Below, piece after piece: positions 25,012 through 33,537 of a DNA stretch of 64,000 nucleotides. How positions within the stretch are numbered: position 1 is the first letter of the stretch; the number at the start of each line of letters is the position of its first letter. Under the pieces are notes generated by a model. It did no database searches. It saw only the letters and a list, made by a program, of their open reading frames with translations, and had not been told where the DNA came from. This DNA is from Streptomyces sp. S.PNR 29 (GTDB lineage: Bacteria > Actinomycetota > Actinomycetes > Streptomycetales > Streptomycetaceae), in the NCBI RefSeq assembly GCF_030386795.1, contig NZ_JANUQM010000003.1:310001-374000 (forward strand), written 5' to 3'. Made by a program: the position numbers and the translations under genes.

Positions 25012-25569
25012 CTAGTGCACCTCCACCGACTTGACGATCTTCTCCAGGTCCGTGTCCGACAACTCGCCCCGGGCCGCGTCGACACGGATGGCGAACGTGG
25101 TGTCGGAGGAGTCCAGGCCGGTCAGGATGACACCCTCGATCGGAGTGCCCTCGGGCGGACCGCCGTCCTCCCCGGTCGACTCGAAGGTGAAGTCGATCCG
25201 CCTGGCCTCCTCCGTGCCGGCCAGCTCCACATCCTTCTGGCCCTTGACGTCCGCGCCCATCTGGATGCCGGCCTCGGCGGCGATGGCGGCCTGCTCGGCG
25301 GAGTCCGCCTGGGTGAAGCCCAGTTGCACGGTGATGACCGACACCGTCTTCCCGTTCTCCGTACGCTCCGCCGCGGCCGCGTTGTACTTACTGCGTTCGC
25401 CGTCGCTCTGCTCCCGGTACCCGCTCGGATACGAGACGTCGACGCCCTTCGTCTTCAGCGTTCCCCAGCCGTCGGGCACGGCGGCCGCTCCGGCGTCGGA
25501 GTCCTGGCAGCCTGCGAGGGCCACGGCGGTCAGCAGGGCGGCGGCCAGGCACGCACGGCGGGTCTTCAT
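25012..25569 (-). CDS. Lipoprotein in the pilin-chimera operon
   Basis: Lipoprotein of 185 residues. The signal peptide MKTRRACLAAALLTAVALAGC ends in the lipobox LAGC, so the mature protein starts with a lipidated Cys. The rest reads as an LpqN/PsbP-like fold (VDVSYPSGYRE; RRIDFTFES; ILTGLDSSDTTFAIRVDAA; IVKSVEVH). The ATG at 25569 is preceded by GGGAGC; an ATG at 25590 overlaps the stop of the 521-residue gene but gives a longer, less typical signal. It lies between the pilin chimera and the DUF3592 gene. Confidence 0.83.
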   Translation of the reverse strand: MKTRRACLAAALLTAVALAGCQDSDAGAAAVPDGWGTLKTKGVDVSYPSGYREQSDGERSKYNAAAAERTENGKTVSVITVQLGFTQADSAEQAAIAAEAGIQMGADVKGQKDVELAGTEEARRIDFTFESTGEDGGPPEGTPIEGVILTGLDSSDTTFAIRVDAARGELSDTDLEKIVKSVEVH

Positions 25570-25589
25570 CGGCTTGAGCTCCCGTCTCA

Positions 25590-27155
25590 TCAGTTCGCAC
25601 AGTAGCTGTAGGGAAGATAGGAGCGGCTGTTCCCGCGGGGTGCGCCCAGGAACCGGGCGTCGGTCAGCGTCTCCGACTTCTTCTCCGTGCTGACCGTCAT
25701 GCCCAGACTGAGCCCGACATTCAGCTCGAAGCCGTACTCGGCCGCGTTCACCTCACCCGTGTAGGTCATCCTGCTGGACTTCCCCTTGTCGAACATCAAC
25801 TGGCCGAAGGGGTCCTCGGCGCCCGGGCGCGCGGTCGGGGCGTTGTCGCTGAACATGTACTGGAACGGCGTGACCCCCTGCTCGTTGTTGCTGTCCAGCC
25901 ACTGCTCGGCGATCGCCCGGTCCTTGTCGCCCGCCGGTCCGGGGTCGAAGGTGAGGGTGTTGGTGACGATCTCGATGCCGGTGGAGCTGTCGGTGCCCTT
26001 CTGCCCGGCGCTGCCGCCCCGCTTCTCTTCCTTCTTCTCCTTGCCGTTGTCCTTGCCGACCTTGGCGCCGTCCTTCTGGCCGCCCTCCTCGACCGTGCGG
26101 GTCATGTCGATGCGGACCAGCTTGCCCGTCTTCTTGTCGTAGGTGACGGTGATGGTGCCGGTCCGGGTGGTGTTCGCGCTGTACTCGCCGCTGACCGCGC
26201 CCGCCTCGTAGCCCACCTTGCTGCCGTACTCGATGGACGAGGAGTACGTGTACGACTTGGTGTTCTTGTAGGCGTTGTCGGTCCAGGTGACCTCGGGGGA
26301 GTACTTGAAGGTGCCGCCCAGCTGTGCGCTCAGCTTCTTCTCGTCGTCCGGCGCGATCCTGATACCGGCGGAGACCGAGGCCTCCAGGCCCACCTTGCCG
26401 TAGGTGATCTTCCGGTTGTCGCCGAGGTGCTCCTTGATGCGGTTCTGGGTGTCCTCCTCGTCCTTCAGCGGACCTGTCCCGAAGAGGTAGAGGATGCTGT
26501 CACCGAGGCTGGCCTCCGCGCCGCCGGGCATCGTGCGCCGCATCTCGTACATCTGCAGCTTCTCCACGTCGTCCCGGAACCGCTGGGCCTCCTCCGGGCT
26601 CTCGAAGACCCAGGTGTCTCCGTTGGTGACCTTGATACCGAGCCCGAGTTCGACCTTGTCGGTGCCTAACCTGCCCACCTTCATTCCGGGTTTGAAGTCC
26701 TTCTTGGCGCCTACGGACGCCGCGTCGGTGAACGTCAGGTAGACCAGCTCGTCCTTGTCGTCGACCTTGCCGTCGTGGTTGACGTCCGTGTTCGCCCTCA
26801 GGCGCTGCTCCTGGAAGCCGTACTCCCTGCCGATCTCCCAGAAGAAGATCTTCGCCTTGGCGCCCGCCTTGTCGGTGACCTGGGAGACCTGACACAGAGC
26901 CGGTTCGAAGTCGGCGTCGGTGAGCGGCTTGCCCGCCTCGCCCTTCCCCGGCCCGCAGTCACCGCCGCCGGCCACCTTGCAGACCTGGGCGGCGATCCTG
27001 TCGTAGATCATCTGCCCGACGCCGGTGGCCGAGATGCCGAGGACGACGGCGACGCTGACCACGACCATGCCGAGGTACTCGGTGCCGGTCGCGCCCCGGT
27101 CGTCGTATCTGTACGTCCGCCCGTACGGCCGTATGCCGCCTCCCCCGCGAGCCAT
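25590..27155 (-). CDS. Flp-pilin/large extracytoplasmic domain chimera
   Basis: Protein of 521 residues. Residues 17-42 are a perfect Flp-type class III prepilin segment: DDRG-ATGTEYLG, with cleavage expected after Gly21, Glu26 at +5 and Tyr27 at +6, then a hydrophobic helix. Unlike a 70-residue pilin it continues for about 470 residues: a C-rich junction (CKVAGGGDCG), a helical part with an EF-hand-like TDVNHDGKVDDKDE (about 125-140), then long beta strands rich in Tyr/Thr/Ser and a Lys/Glu linker. It could be a pilus-tip or minor-pilin adhesin. GAGGAGGGG precedes the ATG; a TTA codon lies at 26667-26669. It leads an operon with the lipoprotein, DUF3592 and membrane protein genes, under a GGGCCC-box promoter. 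Confidence 0.85.
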   Translation of the reverse strand: MARGGGGIRPYGRTYRYDDRGATGTEYLGMVVVSVAVVLGISATGVGQMIYDRIAAQVCKVAGGGDCGPGKGEAGKPLTDADFEPALCQVSQVTDKAGAKAKIFFWEIGREYGFQEQRLRANTDVNHDGKVDDKDELVYLTFTDAASVGAKKDFKPGMKVGRLGTDKVELGLGIKVTNGDTWVFESPEEAQRFRDDVEKLQMYEMRRTMPGGAEASLGDSILYLFGTGPLKDEEDTQNRIKEHLGDNRKITYGKVGLEASVSAGIRIAPDDEKKLSAQLGGTFKYSPEVTWTDNAYKNTKSYTYSSSIEYGSKVGYEAGAVSGEYSANTTRTGTITVTYDKKTGKLVRIDMTRTVEEGGQKDGAKVGKDNGKEKKEEKRGGSAGQKGTDSSTGIEIVTNTLTFDPGPAGDKDRAIAEQWLDSNNEQGVTPFQYMFSDNAPTARPGAEDPFGQLMFDKGKSSRMTYTGEVNAAEYGFELNVGLSLGMTVSTEKKSETLTDARFLGAPRGNSRSYLPYSYCAN

Positions 27156-27484
27156 GCGGCACCCCTCCTCGCCCTGCAGTACCTCTGTTCGGACCGTGAG
27201 GTTAGGTGCGGCACGGCGCGGGAGGCGTGGGCCCGAGGGCCCAAACGGAGGCCCACTGGCAACCTTGGGCCCGCCCGGGTCCCTCGAACGGGACCGTCAG
27301 GATGCTCAACCTGCCCCGTTTTGGCGCATCTTGTGCAATGACAGTTGCTCCCCAGCTACAGAAAGGCTGTTCTCCGGTCACAGAGGCGTGGATACAGTGC
27401 TGAGGTAGTCACGCAGTGAAGTCATCGCGGCGCGCCGGAGGAAGTCCGGCGAGCCGAGTGGCATGGGGAAACGGGGAGCTGCGC
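27156..27484. other. Divergent intergenic region (329 bases) between two pilus transcripts
   Basis: No gene is visible here. The left half carries the GGGCCC-box promoter for the leftward pilin chimera. Further GGGCCC/GGGTCCC elements occur at 27267-27283. The right half precedes the zinc-ribbon gene of the tad operon; the segment around 27385-27410 has hexamers such as ATACAG that could be a -10, but no convincing promoter pair. Confidence 0.6.
27199..27256 (-). promoter_or_regulatory. GGGCCC-box promoter A (pilin chimera 25590-27155)
   Basis: On the minus strand the 18-mer TTTGGGCCCTCGGGCCCA spans 27245-27228, so two GGGCCC hexamers are offset by 8 bp. A further GGGCC lies 12 bp upstream. 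A -10-like TAACCT (27204-27199) follows the last box after 24 bp. There is no -35 consensus, as expected for an activator-dependent promoter. The 18-mer is identical to the one at 39301-39318. Confidence 0.75.
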
Positions 27485-28351
27485 GTGCCAACTGCCATTG
27501 CCGTGACAAGCGCCGACCTGGCGCTGCCACCGCAGGACGAACGGACCCTGCCCGCTGTCGTGCTGCAGGACGTGGATCGACGGCCGCTGGAACAGGCGCT
27601 GGCGGACATGCAGGCGCTCGTCGACCAGCACGGGCATGTGATCGTGGTGTGCTCGGGGGCCGTCTCCGCCGGCGTGGAGCGGCGGCTGCACACTGTCCGG
27701 TCCCTCCTGGAGAGCGACCGGATCGCCCTGTTCCGACCTGATCTGCCGCCGCTCGGACTCGCCGTCCTGGCCCGCCAGTTGAGGCAGCTCGCCTCCTGCG
27801 ACCTCAGCCCCGGGGTGCTCGCCTCGGCCGGCCGGCTCCTCACCCACTACATACACGCCGGCGCGCTGCTCAACTCCGTCGCCCGCCTCGACCACGTCCC
27901 CGTGGGGCTGAAAGCGCACGCCAAGTCCTGGGTGCCGGGCAGTCAGTTCGGCGTGCTCGCCCACCCCGAGCCGCAGCTGGTGAAGATCGCCCCCGGTGCC
28001 ACGCTGTCCGGACCGGAGTTCGGCACCTGGATGCTGGTCGCCAAGGGCCAGCTCCAGTCCGACTGGGTCACCGGCACCCTGGCCCCGTCCTGGAACGTGC
28101 TCGGGTTGCGCGAGACGCCGCTGCCCGCCGAGTCCTCCCGCTGGTGGGGGACCGGCAAGCTGATCGAGTTCTGCACCTATCTGCCCGACCTGTCGGTCCT
28201 CTACCAGCTGGTGACGTCGGTGCGGCAGAGCACCTGCCACTGGTGCGGCATCGACGTCATCGGCGACCGGTGCGTGTTCTGCTCCGCCACCCCACCCGTC
28301 CACGACAGTCCGCGCGACAACCGTCCCGAGAACCAAACGCGCGTCGGGTGA
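27485..28351 (+). CDS. Tad-locus protein with C-terminal zinc-ribbon motif
   Basis: Protein of 288 residues, first gene of the tad operon, not assignable to a named family. Residues about 20-110 resemble an alpha/beta receiver-like fold (AVVLQDVDRRPLEQALADMQALV; VIVVCSG), the middle is mixed, and the C-terminus has CHWCGIDVIGDRCVFC, two CxxC knuckles that should bind zinc. The GTG at 27485 follows GGGGAG and fits better than upstream GTGs. It has no signal peptide or membrane segment, so it is cytosolic and perhaps an assembly or regulatory factor. A gap of 124 bases separates it from cpaB. Confidence 0.75.
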   Translation: MPTAIAVTSADLALPPQDERTLPAVVLQDVDRRPLEQALADMQALVDQHGHVIVVCSGAVSAGVERRLHTVRSLLESDRIALFRPDLPPLGLAVLARQLRQLASCDLSPGVLASAGRLLTHYIHAGALLNSVARLDHVPVGLKAHAKSWVPGSQFGVLAHPEPQLVKIAPGATLSGPEFGTWMLVAKGQLQSDWVTGTLAPSWNVLGLRETPLPAESSRWWGTGKLIEFCTYLPDLSVLYQLVTSVRQSTCHWCGIDVIGDRCVFCSATPPVHDSPRDNRPENQTRVG

Positions 28352-28381
28352 GTCCTGAACCACAGGGCGCGCGACGGGAAC

Positions 28382-28398
28382 CGCGTCCCAGGGACGCG
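28382..28398. promoter_or_regulatory. 17-bp palindrome upstream of cpaB
   Basis: CGCGTCCC-A-GGGACGCG is a perfect inverted repeat 77 bases before the cpaB ATG. Its core TCCCAGGGA resembles part of the box upstream of the prepilin peptidase gene (CCCAGGGACC), and its distance to the start is similar to that of the GGGCCC boxes. It could equally be a weak hairpin in an operon message. Confidence 0.35.
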
Positions 28399-28475
28399 AA
28401 CCCCGGCCGCCCGGACCACCGCTCACACCCTTTCACTTCCGCTCGACCGATATCCCCGATGAGGTTGTACGGTTC

Positions 28476-29183
28476 ATGAACTCCCGTCAGCGCCGCGGCG
28501 TGATTCTCCTGCTCGTGTCGGTCGTCTGCGCCCTCGGCGCGTTCACCGGCGTCCTGTCCGTCATCAGTGACGTGAAGTCCAAGGTCGGCCCGGAGGTGAC
28601 GGCGTACCGGCTGAAATCCGATGTACCGCCCTACACGACCCTCTCCACGGGCCAGTTCGAGAAGATCCGGATGCCCAAGCGCTGGCTGTCGCAGAACGCG
28701 GTCACGGACCTCTCGCAGATCCAGGGCAAGATCGCCGTGACGACTCTCAAGGCGGGCTCCCTGCTGCAGAGCGACATGATCGTGAATCAGCCGGCTCTGC
28801 AGCCCGGGCAGCAGGAGGTCGCCATCATGATCGATGCGGCGACCGGTGTGGCCGGCAAGATCACGCCGGGAGCCACGGTCAACGTGTACGCCACCTTCGA
28901 GGGACAGCGGGAGGGTGATCCCGATCAGTCCAAGATCATCGTAACAAACGCCAAGGTCCTGGACGTCGGCAAGATCACCGCCCTGAACCCCGACGAGAAC
29001 AACCGGAACCAGCAGCCCACCGACGCCGTCCCGATCACCTTCGCGCTGTCCGCCCTCGACGCCCAGCGCATCACCTACGCCGAGTCGTTCGCCCAGCGGG
29101 TCCGGCTCGCCCTGGTCGCGCCCGGCAGCGACACCACCGTGCCGGACAAGGACCGGACGTACGAACTCGCGAAGGACAGGTGA
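28476..29183 (+). CDS. cpaB: Flp pilus assembly protein CpaB/RcpC (SAF domain)
   Basis: Protein of 235 residues. One membrane helix (GVILLLVSVVCALGAFTGVL, residues 8-27) is followed by an SAF domain (VPPYTTLSTGQFEKIRMPKRWL; LKAGSLLQSDMIV) and an RcpC-like beta domain (MIDAATGVAGKITPGATVNVYATFEG). In Gram-negative Tad systems CpaB assists the outer-membrane secretin; Gram-positive loci keep the gene without a secretin, and its role there is unclear. tadZ follows after 9 bases. The ATG at 28476 has only a weak GAGG upstream. Confidence 0.9.
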   Translation: MNSRQRRGVILLLVSVVCALGAFTGVLSVISDVKSKVGPEVTAYRLKSDVPPYTTLSTGQFEKIRMPKRWLSQNAVTDLSQIQGKIAVTTLKAGSLLQSDMIVNQPALQPGQQEVAIMIDAATGVAGKITPGATVNVYATFEGQREGDPDQSKIIVTNAKVLDVGKITALNPDENNRNQQPTDAVPITFALSALDAQRITYAESFAQRVRLALVAPGSDTTVPDKDRTYELAKDR

Positions 29184-29192
29184 GAGGCCCGC

Positions 29193-30446
29193 ATGCCCAC
29201 GAGGATCCTCCCGGCAGTCGGCGACGCGGACGCGGTCCGGTCCATCACGACACTGCTCAGCCAGCTCCCGGACGCCGATCCGGTGGCCCCGGTCGTCGAC
29301 TCGACCCAGCTCATCGACACCCTCGCGCGGCTGGCCGCCGAGTCGGTCGACGAGCTGCCCGAGGTCGTGGTGGTGCACGAACGGATCGGCCCGGTCCCGG
29401 CACTGGAGCTGATCCGCGAAGTCGCCCTGCGGTTCCCGGCCGTCGGCGTCATCCTCGTCACCTCGGACGCGAGCCCCGGCCTCTTCCAGGCCGCCATGGA
29501 CTACGGCGCGCGTGGCCTGGTGGCCCTGCCCCTGAGCTACGAGGAACTGGCCAGCCGCGTCCAGGCGGTCGCCCAGTGGTCGGTGGGCGTACGGCGTCAC
29601 CTGGGCTCCGGCGGCGATGTGTTCACCGGCGTCGGCGGCTCGGTCGTCACGGTCAGCGGCGCGAAGGGCGGCGTGGGGGCCACCCTGACGGCGATCCAGC
29701 TGGCGCTGGCGGCCCAGGCGTCGGGCCGGAGCACGGCGCTGGTCGACATGGACCTCCAGACGGGGGACATCGCCTCGTTCCTGGACGTCCAGTTCCGGCG
29801 GTCGGTGGTGGACCTGGCGGCCATCACGGACATCTCCCCGCGGGTCCTCGCCGACGCGGTCTTCCGCCACGACACCGGCGTCGCACTGCTGCTCGCCCCC
29901 GGCGAGGGCGAACGCGGCGAGGACGTCACCGACCGCGCCGCCCGCCAGATCGTCAGCGCGCTGCGCTCCCGCTACGAGGTCGTCGTCATCGACTGCGGCG
30001 CCCAGCTGAGCGGAGCGGGCGCCGCAGCCGTGGAGATGGCCGACAGGGCTCTGCTGGTCACCACCCCGGACGTGGTCGCGGTCCGGGGCGCCAAGCGAAC
30101 GGTACGGATGTGGGACCGGCTGCAGATCCGCAAGGCGGAGGAGACCACCGTGGTCGTCAACCGCCACACCCGGGCCACCGAGATCCAGCCCCCGCTCATC
30201 CAGAAGATCACCGGCACGGCGGTCGCGGCCACCGCCGTCCCCGCGGGCTTCAAGGAACTGCAGGGAGCCGTGGACGCGGGCCGCATCCACGAGCTGGACA
30301 GCAAGAGCGCGGTGAAACAGGCCCTGTGGGGCCTCGCCGGCGAACTGGGGCTGGTGAAGGTCCCCGAGGGCGCCCAGAAGGCGAGCAGGTTCCGGGGGGA
30401 CCGGGGGTCGGTGAGCTTCCGTCGCCGTAAGGAGGGTGGGGGATGA
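29193..30446 (+). CDS. tadZ: TadZ/CpaE-like localisation ATPase (MinD/ParA superfamily)
   Basis: ATPase of 417 residues. Residues 1-130 are an atypical receiver-like domain (VILVTSDASPGLFQAAMDYGARGLVALPLS) without a clear phosphoacceptor set. Residues 150-395 are a MinD-type ATPase with the deviant Walker A SGAKGGVGAT (155-164) and VDMDLQTGDIASFLD. In Tad systems TadZ places the machine in the cell. It overlaps the first tadE gene by ATGA, which supports a single operon. Confidence 0.93.
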   Translation: MPTRILPAVGDADAVRSITTLLSQLPDADPVAPVVDSTQLIDTLARLAAESVDELPEVVVVHERIGPVPALELIREVALRFPAVGVILVTSDASPGLFQAAMDYGARGLVALPLSYEELASRVQAVAQWSVGVRRHLGSGGDVFTGVGGSVVTVSGAKGGVGATLTAIQLALAAQASGRSTALVDMDLQTGDIASFLDVQFRRSVVDLAAITDISPRVLADAVFRHDTGVALLLAPGEGERGEDVTDRAARQIVSALRSRYEVVVIDCGAQLSGAGAAAVEMADRALLVTTPDVVAVRGAKRTVRMWDRLQIRKAEETTVVVNRHTRATEIQPPLIQKITGTAVAATAVPAGFKELQGAVDAGRIHELDSKSAVKQALWGLAGELGLVKVPEGAQKASRFRGDRGSVSFRRRKEGGG

Positions 30447-30835
30447 GAACGCGGGTCGTGGCGCACAAGGGGGACCGGGGTCAGGTCACCATCGAGTTCC
30501 TCGGCATGACACCGACCATCATCGTCACGCTGGTGGTGCTGTGGCAGATCGTGCTGGTGGGATACACGTTCATCCTCGCGGGGAATGCCGCGGACGAGGC
30601 TGTGCGCCAGGGGACGGCGGCCCATCGGGGGGAACGGCAGGCCGTGTGCGAGCAGGCGGGCAAGGACAAGCTGTCGGACGCGTGGCGCAGCGGTGCGACG
30701 GTCAGCTGCCCCTCGTCGGCGGGCTATGTGACGGCCGACGTGACGCTGCGGGTCCCCGTCCTCTTCCCGGGCACCATCAACTTCCCGTTCGACGTGACGT
30801 CACACACCGGGGCCGTAGAGGAAGAGGCGGACTGA
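30443..30835 (+). CDS. tadE: TadE-like pseudopilin
   Basis: Protein of 130 residues with a class III prepilin signal: KGDRG followed by QVTIEFLG, giving cleavage after Gly, Glu at +5 and Phe at +6, then a hydrophobic helix of about 25 residues. The rest is a small extracytoplasmic domain with two Cys (AVCEQAG and VSCPSS) likely to form a disulfide. TadE-type minor pilins are needed for pilus assembly. It overlaps tadZ by ATGA, and the next pseudopilin gene begins one base after its stop. Confidence 0.9.
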   Translation: MRTRVVAHKGDRGQVTIEFLGMTPTIIVTLVVLWQIVLVGYTFILAGNAADEAVRQGTAAHRGERQAVCEQAGKDKLSDAWRSGATVSCPSSAGYVTADVTLRVPVLFPGTINFPFDVTSHTGAVEEEAD

Positions 30836-30836
30836 G

Positions 30837-31196
30837 ATGGCGTACGACCGAAGGCACCGCGACCGCGGGCAGGTCGCCCTCGAATACCTCGGGTTCATCC
30901 CGATCCTGCTGCTCGTCGCGATGGCGGCCGTGCAGCTCGGGCTGATCGCCTACACGGCGCAGCAGGCGGGGACGGCGGCCCGGACCGGGGCGCGCAGCGC
31001 GTCACTCGACGAGGACTACCAGGGGGACTGCAGGGCCGCGATCAGCGACTGGCTGGCCGACGGGACCACCTGTTCGTCGGCGTACGGGGGCGACGAGGTC
31101 ACGGTCACCGCCGAGGTCACCATCCCGTCGATCATCCCCGGCAAGGACGACTTCGGCACGGCCCGCAAGACCGCCACCATGCCGGTCGACCACTGA
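30837..31196 (+). CDS. Second TadE-like pseudopilin
   Basis: Protein of 119 residues with the prepilin motif RDRG-QVALEYLG (Glu +5, Tyr +6) and a following membrane helix (FIPILLLVAMAAVQLGLIAYTA). The external domain has two Cys (GDCRA and TTCSS) as in the preceding gene, and both products have TadE size, so they probably form a heteromeric minor-pilin pair. The ATG sits one base after the previous stop. Confidence 0.9.
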   Translation: MAYDRRHRDRGQVALEYLGFIPILLLVAMAAVQLGLIAYTAQQAGTAARTGARSASLDEDYQGDCRAAISDWLADGTTCSSAYGGDEVTVTAEVTIPSIIPGKDDFGTARKTATMPVDH

Positions 31197-31221
31197 ACCG
31201 CGGAGCAAGGAGGCACCGGAC

Positions 31222-32559
31222 ATGAGCCTGCGGGCACGCATCCACTCCCCCGAGGAGAACGGCAGCCGGGGCGAGGACGGCCACCTGGTCTCCTCCTACC
31301 GGGCCAAGCTCCTGGAGGAGATCGACCTCGCGGAGATGAGCTCACTGGCCGCGGCCGAGCGCAGGGCCCGGCTGGAGCGGGTGCTCGGGCACATCATCAG
31401 CCGCGAGGGCCCGGTGCTGTCGACGGTCGAGCGCTCCCAGCTGATCCGCAGGGTCGTCGACGAGGCACTGGGCCTGGGCATCCTGGAACCGCTCCTGGAA
31501 GACGCGTCCATCACCGAAATCATGGTGAACGGCCCGGACGCGATCTTCGTGGAGCGAGGCGGCCGGGTCGAGCAACTCCCGCTGCGCTTCGCCTCCAACG
31601 ACCAGCTCATGCAGACGATCGAACGCATCGTCTCGACCGTCAACCGCCGCGTCGACGAGTCGAACCCCATGGTCGACGCCCGCCTCCCCTCCGGTGAGCG
31701 CGTCAACGTCATCATCCCGCCGCTGTCCCTGACCGGCGCCACCCTCACCATCCGCCGCTTCCCGCGGTCCTTCACGCTCCAGGAGCTGATCGGCCTCGGC
31801 TCCCTCGACGAGCACATGCTGTACCTGCTCGCGGGCCTGGTGCAGGCGAAGTTCAACATCATCGTCTCGGGCGCGACCGGCACCGGAAAGACGACCCTGC
31901 TGAACGCCCTCTCCGGCCTGATCCCCGAGGGCGAACGCATCATCACCATCGAGGACTCGGCGGAACTCCAGCTCCAGCAGCCCCACGTGATCCGCCTGGA
32001 GTCCCGCCCGCCGAACGTGGAGGGCAAGGGCCAGGTCACCATCCGCGACCTCGTCCGCAACTCCCTCCGCATGCGCCCCGACCGCATCGTCGTCGGTGAG
32101 GTCCGCGGCGGCGAGTCCCTCGACATGCTCCAGGCGATGTCGACGGGCCACGACGGCTCGCTCGCCACGGTCCACGCCAACAGCGCGGAGGACGCGCTGA
32201 TGCGCCTGCAGACCCTCGCCTCCATGTCGGACGTGGAGATCCCCTTCGTCGCGCTCCACGACCAGATCAACAGCGCCGTCGACGTCATCGTCCAGCTGAC
32301 CCGCTTCGCCGACGGCGCCCGCCGCATCACCGAGATCGCCCTGCTGGACAGCCACGGCGGCGAACCGTACCGCCTGGCCACGGTCGCCCGCTTCCACGCA
32401 CAGCCCATGGCGTCGGACGGCCGTATCCACGGCGCCTTCGAGTACTACCCGCTCCCGCGCCGCACCGCCGACCGCCTCTACATGGCCGGCCAGCCCATCC
32501 CGCAGGCCTACGGAGTCGCCCAGTCCACCGACCAGCTAGCCACCCGAGAAGCCAGGTAG
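31222..32559 (+). CDS. tadA: Tad pilus secretion ATPase TadA/CpaF
   Basis: Type II/IV secretion ATPase of 445 residues that powers pilin polymerisation at the cytoplasmic face. Motifs: the N-terminal domain ending in EIMVNGPDAIFVERGG; Walker A GATGTGKTT (about 217-225); the Asp box ITIEDSAELQL; Walker B GEVRGGESLDMLQAMSTGH; the His box TVHANSAEDALMRL. These are all intact, so the machine should be functional. The start follows AAGGAGG. It is placed between the pseudopilins and tadB, the standard tad order. Confidence 0.97.
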   Translation: MSLRARIHSPEENGSRGEDGHLVSSYRAKLLEEIDLAEMSSLAAAERRARLERVLGHIISREGPVLSTVERSQLIRRVVDEALGLGILEPLLEDASITEIMVNGPDAIFVERGGRVEQLPLRFASNDQLMQTIERIVSTVNRRVDESNPMVDARLPSGERVNVIIPPLSLTGATLTIRRFPRSFTLQELIGLGSLDEHMLYLLAGLVQAKFNIIVSGATGTGKTTLLNALSGLIPEGERIITIEDSAELQLQQPHVIRLESRPPNVEGKGQVTIRDLVRNSLRMRPDRIVVGEVRGGESLDMLQAMSTGHDGSLATVHANSAEDALMRLQTLASMSDVEIPFVALHDQINSAVDVIVQLTRFADGARRITEIALLDSHGGEPYRLATVARFHAQPMASDGRIHGAFEYYPLPRRTADRLYMAGQPIPQAYGVAQSTDQLATREAR

Positions 32560-32573
32560 TAGGTACCGTCCCC

Positions 32574-33515
32574 ATGGATCTCCAGACCCTGATCACGCTC
32601 ACCACCGGCATCACCCTGCTGACCTGCGTCCTGGCCGTTGCGGGGCTGCACTCCTACGCCCAGGGCAAGGCACAGCGGGCGGCGCTCGTCGACCGGTTGT
32701 CGCAGACCGGCCAGATCCCGGTCGGCCGCCGGCGCCGCTTCCGCAACCTGGATCGCCGCTTGCGCCGTACGCAGCTCGGCAAGAAGCTGGAACTGCGCCT
32801 GGCGGCGACGGGCCTGGACATCACGCCCGGCGAGTTCTTCGTCTACATGCTCGCCACGGTCGTGGGCCTGTGGATGATCGGCCAGGCCGCCCTGGCACCC
32901 TTCTTCGGCCCGCTCGCCGGGCTGCTGGGGATATGGGTGGCGGTGCAGTTCCTCAACTGGCAACGACAGAAACGCATCGAGAAGTTCATCAACCAACTCC
33001 CCGAACTGTCCCGCATCCTGGCCAACGCCACACAGGCGGGGCTCGCGCTGCGTACGGCGATCGGCATGGCGGCGGAGGAGCTGGAGGCCCCGGCGGGCGA
33101 GGAACTCGGCAAGGTGTCCGCCCAGCTGGCGGTCGGCGCGTCGCTGGACGACGCGCTGGGCGAACTGGCGGACCGGCTGCCGTCACGTGAGCTGGTCGTC
33201 CTGGTGACCACGCTGGTGCTGTCCAACCGGGCGGGCGGCCAGGTGGTCGGCGCCCTGCGCAATCTGACGGAGACGCTGGAGGAGCGCAAGGAGACCCGGC
33301 GTGAGGTCCGTACGCAGTTGTCCCAGGTGAGCATGACGTCGTATGCGGTGCCGGTGTTGGGGGTGGGGTCGCTGTTCCTGATGAACGGCGTGAAGGACGG
33401 CGCCCTGGACCGCATGACGGGCTCCCCGTTCGGCCAGGCAGCGGTCATCATCGCCTTCTCCCTGTACGCCGTCGGCTTCATCCTCATCCGCCGCCTGTCG
33501 CGCATCGACGTCTGA
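32574..33515 (+). CDS. tadB: Tad inner-membrane platform protein TadB
   Basis: Membrane protein of 313 residues of the T2SSF/GspF family. A helix near the N-terminus, two around residues 85-125 and two at the C-terminus (VPVLGVGSLFLMNGV; AAVIIAFSLYAVGFILI) flank a cytoplasmic domain with the typical INQLPELSRILANATQAGLALRTAI start. TadB and TadC together form the platform on which TadA acts. It follows tadA by 14 bases. Confidence 0.95.
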   Translation: MDLQTLITLTTGITLLTCVLAVAGLHSYAQGKAQRAALVDRLSQTGQIPVGRRRRFRNLDRRLRRTQLGKKLELRLAATGLDITPGEFFVYMLATVVGLWMIGQAALAPFFGPLAGLLGIWVAVQFLNWQRQKRIEKFINQLPELSRILANATQAGLALRTAIGMAAEELEAPAGEELGKVSAQLAVGASLDDALGELADRLPSRELVVLVTTLVLSNRAGGQVVGALRNLTETLEERKETRREVRTQLSQVSMTSYAVPVLGVGSLFLMNGVKDGALDRMTGSPFGQAAVIIAFSLYAVGFILIRRLSRIDV

Positions 33516-33537
33516 GAAGCACGGGGGAGGACAACTG

